A stretch of DNA of 64,000 bases, taken from the NCBI RefSeq assembly GCF_016545825.1, contig NC_052621.1:8518199-8582198 (forward strand). The letters run 5' to 3'. Below the pieces are notes generated by a model. The model was not told the DNA's origin and did no database searches. It was given only the letters and a program-made list of their open reading frames with translations. The stretch comes from Eucalyptus grandis. Lineage: Eukaryota; Streptophyta; Magnoliopsida; Myrtales; Myrtaceae. The translations under genes were made by a program, and so were the position numbers. Below, in pieces: positions 58,201-64,000 of the stretch; position 1 is the first letter of the stretch; each line of letters starts with the position of its first letter.

Positions 58201-58528
58201 CGAGGTCACGCTCCTCACGTGCTTCCCGTCGCAGATACAGGCGACGAAGGTGATGGCGATCCTCGACGTGTTGTCGAACCACTCGCCGGATGAGGAGTAC
58301 CTAGGGCAAGATCCGGAACCGGCGTGGAAGCAGGAGCCGAGGATACACGCGGCGTTCGAGAGGTTCAACGGGAGGCTGAAGGAGCTTGAGGGCATCATCG
58401 ATGCGAGGAACAATGACCCGAAATTCAGGAATCGGAACGGAGCTGGGGTCGTGCCGTACGAGCTGTTGAAGCCGTTCTCCGAGCCCGGCGTGACCGGGAA
58501 GGGAGTTCCATACAGCATATCCATCTGA
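52202..58528 (+). CDS. LOX2-like: Chloroplast-type 13-lipoxygenase with three 1-base deletions
   Basis: Nine exons: 52202-52552, 54190-54457, 55349-55586, 56127-56447, 56596-56681, 56793-56902, 57000-57307, 57400-57666 and 57769-58528. All introns are GT-AG. Adding one base in each of exons 1, 2 and 6 makes the phases fit and gives 903 residues, the normal family length. The first about 60 residues are rich in Ser, Pro and Arg, as in a plastid transit peptide. A PLAT domain follows ([20 protein letters not shown]), then the catalytic domain. Iron ligands are visible: both histidines of [10 protein letters not shown], His and Asn of [10 protein letters not shown], and the C-terminal Ile. The enzyme adds oxygen to linoleic/linolenic acid, giving 13-hydroperoxides for jasmonate and aldehyde synthesis. 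The frame breaks lie at about 52482, 54286 and 56806. As written, the protein stops early. Confidence 0.9.
52553..54189 (+). other. Lipoxygenase intron 1
   Basis: A 1.6-kb intron, donor GTAAGT and acceptor AAACAG. It holds a foldback element (53130-53505) and a T run at about 53591-53610. No other gene is visible in it. Confidence 0.75.
53130..53505. repeat. Foldback element in lipoxygenase intron 1
   Basis: The left arm (53130-53222: GGAATAAGTGCAAAATTAAT, TTTTGGTCATTG, TAATTAAGTTCACGACATTT) is matched in inverted form by 53405-53500 (AATGTTAAGAACTTAATGG, CAGTGGTCAAAATG, GGATTAATTCTCTATTTATCC). The spacer is about 180 bases. The spliced-out intron RNA could form a hairpin of about 90 bp with mismatches. 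Confidence 0.65.
54930..55125. repeat. Direct duplication in lipoxygenase intron 2
   Basis: AACGTAC(C/G)ATGCACGTGAA followed by CCCACATTCAT or TCCACATTCAT and TTTAAGTC-type sequence occurs at about 54940 and 55069. Each copy carries ATGCACGTGA, a CACGTG G-box overlapping a CATGCA motif. Confidence 0.75.
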
Positions 58529-58907
58529 GAAGACGGCCTTCTTGTTCAGGACGGCCGCGGCGACGACGGTGGTTGCAGAGAAAATGCTTTTCTTTATATT
58601 TTTGTGGAAGAAGGCAAGTGTAGTACATGCCGACGACAGGCTGATCATCCTAATTTGTGGACAACATTTTCTAATTGTTCGTTTCTACTCATCTAGTCAA
58701 AAAGTGACCTCGTTCTCTTTTAGATCGCCTCGTCCTTGTTTGGTTTTCGGTTTTAGAGGGGTACGAGAAGTATGACTTATTTCTGACATACCAACTGCAC
58801 GTGGCTGGTAAAATATCGAATTCCTATTTTATAACTTAATGAGTTTACACAAAGCTTGTCATGTCACGTAGAGGTCAAAGGTGGTTGGCTGTAGTTTGAC
58901 TAATATG

Positions 58908-58913
58908 AATAAA
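58908..58913 (+). terminator. Candidate poly(A) signal of the lipoxygenase gene
   Basis: AATAAA about 380 bases after the stop codon. Other near-matches exist closer in, so the real site is uncertain. Confidence 0.35.
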
Positions 58914-59914
58914 AACGTGAGGACTAAAATCAGGCAAAGCCATACATATAACCAACATTTCGCAGTTTTTATCGTGCTGTTTTTTTTTTTTTTGGTCAGA
59001 AAATTTATCGAACTGTTACTCACTCGGGTATTGAAAGGTCCTACTGAGAAAATTTCAAGCTACATTCTTATTTTAGGTGCGCAACGGTTTGATCCAGAAG
59101 AAGATCAATCTGGTTGTAAGCTCATTTTGAACTTCCGCATCAACATTAATCTTTTCCTTGTACTTTTACATGAAATATAATCAATAAAAAATTTTCTTTC
59201 CGCAGGTAAACCTGAGATTGTACTATGAACATGCTTAATAATTGTTTGTTTGTTCCATGAAAAAAAATTGTCAATTTTCTTTTTGTGAAATTTTTTTTTC
59301 AATGTTTGAATCACTTGGGAAGATGAATTGATAGAAAATATTTTCATAGTCAACAAAACATATTTAATTAGATCAAGAAAATGATTTCCTTTCTAATAAT
59401 GAGAATTCATTTTTCAATATATGACTAGATATCAACGCCGGCATTAGAGACTTATGTGTTTGGCCACAAGAACCTTGATGCCTATGCTTGGACCCTCGGT
59501 GGCCAAGCCTATATCCTAGAGGTCATGCTTGGGACACCAATCTTCATGCTTTAGTCCTCGTCGACCATGCTTGGGTACTCAGCTTCCACTCCCAAGTTAC
59601 TAGCACCTGAGAATGGACCAATCAAGGCTCGGCTCTGTTACTTGGCAGTCACCCCTAGATCAAACGAGGTTGGGCCCAAGTCGCTTGAGGCCAGACCCAA
59701 GACTCCAGTGCCCATTAAATTACTACTTAATATTGGATTAATTACCAACTCTCATTTTAGTTATTTACTGATATTTATTTATATTCATCAATTGTCCAAT
59801 ATTTCTTATTGTTTGCAAACTTTAATTTTCATCTCTTAAAAAATCCTTAAATTCACCCAGCTTTTCTTTTTTAAATTACGAACCTTATTATTAGGCCAAA
59901 CACTTTCACGATTC
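58914..59914. other. Intergenic DNA
   Basis: No gene recognised. T runs lie at about 58980 and 59290. The segment 59440-59720 repeats CCAAG and CTTGG-type motifs (ATGCTTGGAC, GCCAAGCC, CATGCTTGGG), suggesting another decayed element. Confidence 0.35.
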
Positions 59915-60045
59915 CTGATTGAACCAATCAATAGTGTGAATATGCCAACTTTATTTCCTGCATTATGGAAGGCAATTGGGTTGGGTACGCAAAATTGGAA
60001 TTTCTTGTCAAAACACTAACTGATGGGCACTATGCACGCATGTTT
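59915..60045. repeat. Dispersed repeat, copy 2, left half
   Basis: AATGTG-type start, TTGGGTTGGGTACGCAAAATTGGAA (in pieces) and GCATGTTTGGTAA match 25640-25760. Confidence 0.6.
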
Positions 60046-60579
60046 GGTAACTCTCATAAAAATATATTGGTAAATACAAAATTCAGAAAAATGAAAATAT
60101 AAGTGCTGTGTTGACATTTAATTTAAATTTATTTTTAGAAATAAAAGATAATCTTTGATTATAGAGGGAAATTTTGAAAAAAAATCTTTGAAATCAAAAA
60201 TACAACAGCAGTGTGATTTTGGAGTCGCATTTTTGTTAAAGAAGTTGAATTTATATTGGGAAATTTTCAACAACTTTGAGCGATTTCACTGTGAAATGCG
60301 AGGCTTCAGAATCGAGAAGGGGGCTTCTCTTCATCTTTCGTCGAAGAAAAAAAAGAAAACTGAAGAAAAAAAAAAAGTGTGGGGAGGCTTCTCTTAGTTC
60401 GAAAATCAACACAAAAGAAGAAAAAAAAAAGAGCTTTTGGAGAAGAGAAGCAAAAGTCAGCAGCAGCAGCAGCAGAAGGACAAAACTTCTGCTGAAGGTA
60501 CAGACGCTACAGTGACCGGCAGAGAGAAGTGACCGGACGTGCAGCAGAGAGGAAAGAAGAACCACTGTTGGTCTTCTTC

Positions 60580-61315
60580 GTTGAGCCCTCTGCCGGCGCC
60601 CCTTAGTCGCCGATTCCCCGCACAGAAACTCGCCCGCGCCACCGTACCGACCCACGAAGCGCTCCGCGGCCCACTGCACCAGTACCGCCGCTCCTGTTCC
60701 GCCGCGTGACCTGACGCCAGCAGCTGCGACCCCGGCCTTCCACGCTCGTCGCTCGCTGCCCCCGATCGCTGGCTCCACGTTCGTTGCCCGCGTCTGCAAC
60801 CGACCGCTGACTCCTCCTCACCCGCGACTCAACGCCTAAGCCGCTCTTGTTTTGTTCCGAGCTCCCCTGATGACCACTGCTGCTGTTCCCGCGCTGCTGT
60901 CTCTCAGCCCGTAGCACAGAAGCCCCGACACTCCCCGCTGCTGCAGATCGCAACACCAGCAGCTCTCCACAGCCCGGCGCCCCCCGACGACCCGACGTTT
61001 GCTCCTGCTGCCGGTCCGCTGCTTCCCTCTGCCGAAGCTCTGCCGAGACCGGACCCAAGCCAGATCTACCCAACGTCTGCACTGCGCCGGCTCCGAGCTT
61101 CCCTGACGACCACTGCTCTGTTCGTTATCCACCCAGCCCCTCGCCGACGCTTGCTGAAGCCGCGCCGCTCCTGACCGCAGCAGCTCGAACCAGATCCGCA
61201 CCGCCTGCGCCCGCCTCTGCAGCGCCCAGACCTCCCGCGCTGCTCTGCCCCGACGCCGGACACCCTTCGACCGACGCCCATTTACCACCGTCGCTGCTCC
61301 CACTTTCCAAGCCTT
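60580..61315. other. GC-rich, strand-asymmetric block
   Basis: The plus strand is very C-rich and its open frames are short. The minus strand has overlapping frames of 159 and 155 codons full of Arg, Gly and Ser, as expected from G-rich sequence by chance. CTGCTGC and CCGCTCC motifs recur. It ends at CCTTAGGTAGTTTATTTT, where a splice donor is conceivable. No product is recognised. Confidence 0.35.
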
Positions 61316-63043
61316 AGGTAGTTTATTTTCATTTTTTTATTGTTTTATTTTTTTACTTATTTCATGTTATGTTAGCTTATTTTTAAATTTAATTATTTGA
61401 ATTGTAGTATTGATGTCAATAATTTGTAGACCTTGTAGACATTAGGGGTTTTATCCCAAATTAAAATTATTAATTTGTAATTATTAATTTGACCCCGTAA
61501 GACCCTAAACTTCCAGACATTTATGACAAATTTATCCCAAACTAATTTATTTGACCGGTTATTTTTCCGCTAATTACTTTAATTTTTTGAGAAAATTAAC
61601 AGAAAATTTTCACAAGATAGTATTTCAATCGTTAAATCATTATAGAGTTAAAATTACTTTAATTTTTAGGAATTTTGATAGTATTTCAATTGTTAAATCA
61701 TTATAGAGTTAAAATAATTGTTAATTTAATATGTGAGACAACGATTATTTTTTCGGTTATTTTAATTCTTATCTTCATTCTTTTAAAATAATTACTTGTT
61801 TGGAAAGATTAAAAAATAAAAAAAAATCAAAAAGTACATAAAAATCTAAATATTGCATTAGAGCATTTAGGTTTAGTAAATTAAGACTGTATTTTTAGGG
61901 TTAGTAAATTAGAATTGCATTTATAGGATTATAATTTTTAGATTATACTTTTAGATGGGTGATTTTTGTTAGGGCTAATTTTAAATAATGTTGGCATGTC
62001 TTGATTTTTTAAATATAGCTTTTAAGATAAGATATAGTTTAAGTTAAATTGATTCCTAAAATAAATTAGAATATCATTCATTTTAGATAGTCTAATTAGT
62101 TTTTTAATTTCGAATTTCAATAAAAAGTATCCAAAAAATATTAGGTACATATTAATTAATTTGCATAATAGGTTCAATTAGAATTTGTTTATTAGTAAAA
62201 TATTGTCATATCTAGAACTTAGGTACTTAGGTCCATACACATTTCATATTAAAGCAACACAACTAGATATTTTTAGATTAAATCAATTTTCATTTAGTAA
62301 AACAAAAGAGGAACAAAAAATATGTCATGCATGCCATATGAGTTATAGTTTAATTGTTTTTTTTTTTTTAAAAAAGGAAAATGCTAAAAGATGATCATTG
62401 CACCATTAAGTTACTTTCTTTTCAATAAAAAACATTATGTCATTAAAAAAAAAAAAAACTAAAGATCATTTCCTTGGTTAGTTGATAGGTTAATTCATAA
62501 TTAATCTCATTTCATATCATCATTATTTAGCATAGGTTGCATATATGCATTAAAAAAAATGAATGAATCATCATTAAAAAAAAATCATAAAAAAGAGCAT
62601 GCATGTAGAAATACTATGTCATTCATCACATATCATGTAGCACATGCATATTTAGGATTATATAAATTAGATTGCATATATATAGTGATAAGTTTAAGTC
62701 ATACCATATGAATTGCATCTCGCATGTCATTAAAATAAATTCATGCATATTAAGTTAAATTAAGATTGCATATAATTAACATTTTTAAAAGAAAAAGAAA
62801 AATTAGGTATCGCGTTATTTAGAAATCATGTTTAGGGTATGCATTTTTATTAGCATTTTTTATTGAATGTTTTTTATTGATTGTGCACCTGCATGATCAC
62901 CATTTGCATGTTAGTAGCTTAAGTTAAAATTAATCAACATTGCCTGCAAAATATTTTTGAAAGTAAAATAAAAGGTACCGAAAGGGCATTAGACTAATCT
63001 AGCGTAACCATGTCCTCGGACCTACTGAATCTCTGGTTTGGAA

Positions 63044-63071
63044 AAGTAAAGTATTCTCCCATACTTTACTT
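63044..63071. repeat. 10-bp perfect inverted repeat
   Basis: AAGTAAAGTA and TACTTTACTT are separated by 8 bases. Confidence 0.75.
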
Positions 63072-63289
63072 GGTTTTATAACCAACCATAATTGGTTAGT
63101 CGCGACTCCAAATTGAGTATAATTACATGTTTAAATAGATTAATTTCTTAACATCAAGTCGCGATTGGTAGGACTTGGGAATGTCCATGCCAAGTCTTCG
63201 GACTTAGTAATCCATTAGTCATTCTTTAAATAATTCACCTTCAAAAAATTCGGGAAGGTCACTACATGTTGAAAATAAAATATTGAAAT

Positions 63290-63405
63290 TAAGAAAGAGA
63301 ATGAAGGGTAAAGAAGTTCTTATAAATGGTAAAATCATCGAGTTTGTGAGACACCATTCGTCAAATCTCTTCTTTTATGGGCAGAATAATTTGTTTTAAG
63401 TTCGT
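63290..63405. repeat. Dispersed repeat, copy 2, right half
   Basis: AAGAAGTTCTTATAAATGGT and TTTGTGAGACACCATT with ATGGGCAG(A)ATAA match 25838-25918. Confidence 0.65.
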
Positions 63406-63842
63406 AACAGAAATTTCAAGCGATGTTATCAACAATTTGACACTGACACAAGGGTTTAATTCCCTTAAAAAGCACCAACATTAGATTGGATCCTAATTCC
63501 AGCCCAATTTTTTTTGTCTCATAAAATACACCAGCTTTGCATCGGCTCTCAATTGTGGCTCAAACTTTTTTTTTTTTTGTCTCGTAAAAACACCAACTTT
63601 CATGTTGTATCGGAAAAGGAAGGCTGTGAGTTCTAATCAACCATGCTTTCATTTGATAGCTTAAAATTTGAAACAGTAATTGTGTATTTAGGATATTGAA
63701 CTAAATTATTTCAAAACATGGAATATTTTTCAAAACTTAAATTCACAAGAGATTTACGATTTAAAAACAGCACAAGCAACTCAACTTTTAATGGCAATTA
63801 TTTTGTGTTGTCAATTGGTGTGAATTACCATAATTTGCTCAC

Positions 63843-64000
63843 TTTTTTTTGGCAATATGCTGTCATTACTAATCTCACAGCAAGTATGAACTTTTCCTAG
63901 AATTTTTCCGTGTTAGTTAAAAGGCTAAACACTTCTTTGGCATTCGCTTCATAATATAAATAGATGTGAACTAGATAATGGACGTTTGAATCCATTACCT
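63843..64000. repeat. Dispersed repeat shared with 28500-28680
   Basis: Second copy, cut by the end of the window. See 28500 for the shared motifs. Confidence 0.75.

Larger units (their letters stand above)
60046..63289. mobile_element. Inserted block splitting dispersed repeat copy 2
   Basis: In copy 1 the two repeat halves are about 80 bases apart. Here about 3.2 kb lies between them, so the block looks inserted. It contains a GC-rich, C-rich (plus strand) section at 60580-61315, CAG triplets at 60458-60476, long AT-rich DNA and a section at 62990-63130 with a hairpin. No polymerase, transposase or paired LTR was recognised. A nonautonomous retroelement is possible. Confidence 0.3.

Noticed and set aside
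60603..61310. Protein-coding genes on the minus strand of the GC-rich block at 61 kb
   Set aside because: The frames overlap, are rich in Arg, Gly and Ser, and show no domain. They are expected from strand bias.

Overview
This is plant nuclear DNA, almost certainly from a dicot. Genes carry GT-AG introns, the intergenic DNA is AT-rich and crowded with LTR retrotransposons and small DNA transposons, and there is a decayed nuclear copy of the start of plastid matK. The small elements with GC-rich cores would fit a woody rosid such as a Myrtaceae, but that is a guess. No tRNA, rRNA or CRISPR array was seen.

Layout. 1-11.4 kb: repeats and gene relics (a LINE-type RNase H fragment, an ankyrin-repeat pseudogene that folds back on itself, a matK fragment, a probable solo LTR with a duplicated promoter module). 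11.5-22.0 kb, minus strand: a seven-exon gene that I reconstruct as a 2311-residue multidomain protein: FAD/NAD(P) oxidoreductase, fatty-acyl-AMP ligase, acyl carrier domain, membrane segments with hexapeptide (LpxA-like) repeats, a catalase/allene-oxide-synthase-like heme domain, more membrane segments and a hexapeptide tail. Two GC-rich transposons (953 and 1052 bp) sit inside its last exon, both within the heme domain. Removing each with one copy of a 3-bp target duplication restores an unbroken frame. This gene is the most interesting object in the window.

22.1-36.6 kb: gene-poor DNA with diverged duplications, retroelement relics and a foldback element. 36.6-49.3 kb: a 12.7-kb nest of Ty1/copia elements. 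The outer element (minus strand, target duplication ATCAT) contains a complete plus-strand copia (42862-46547) and a roughly 4-kb patch (37479-41468) made of another copia plus what looks like a captured host promoter. The patch is flanked by an 84-bp duplication of the outer element.

49.3-52.1 kb: three DNA elements, the last just upstream of a gene promoter. 52.2-58.5 kb, plus strand: a nine-exon chloroplast-type 13-lipoxygenase, 903 residues when reconstructed, with all iron ligands but three single-base deletions. 58.5-64 kb: repeat DNA that partly duplicates the 25.6-28.7 kb region.

The two real genes could both concern oxidised fatty acids: the lipoxygenase makes fatty-acid hydroperoxides, and the large protein combines acyl activation, a carrier domain and a heme fold that in corals acts on such hydroperoxides. 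That functional link is inference. The sequence shows only the domains and their proximity. Both genes are damaged in this copy.
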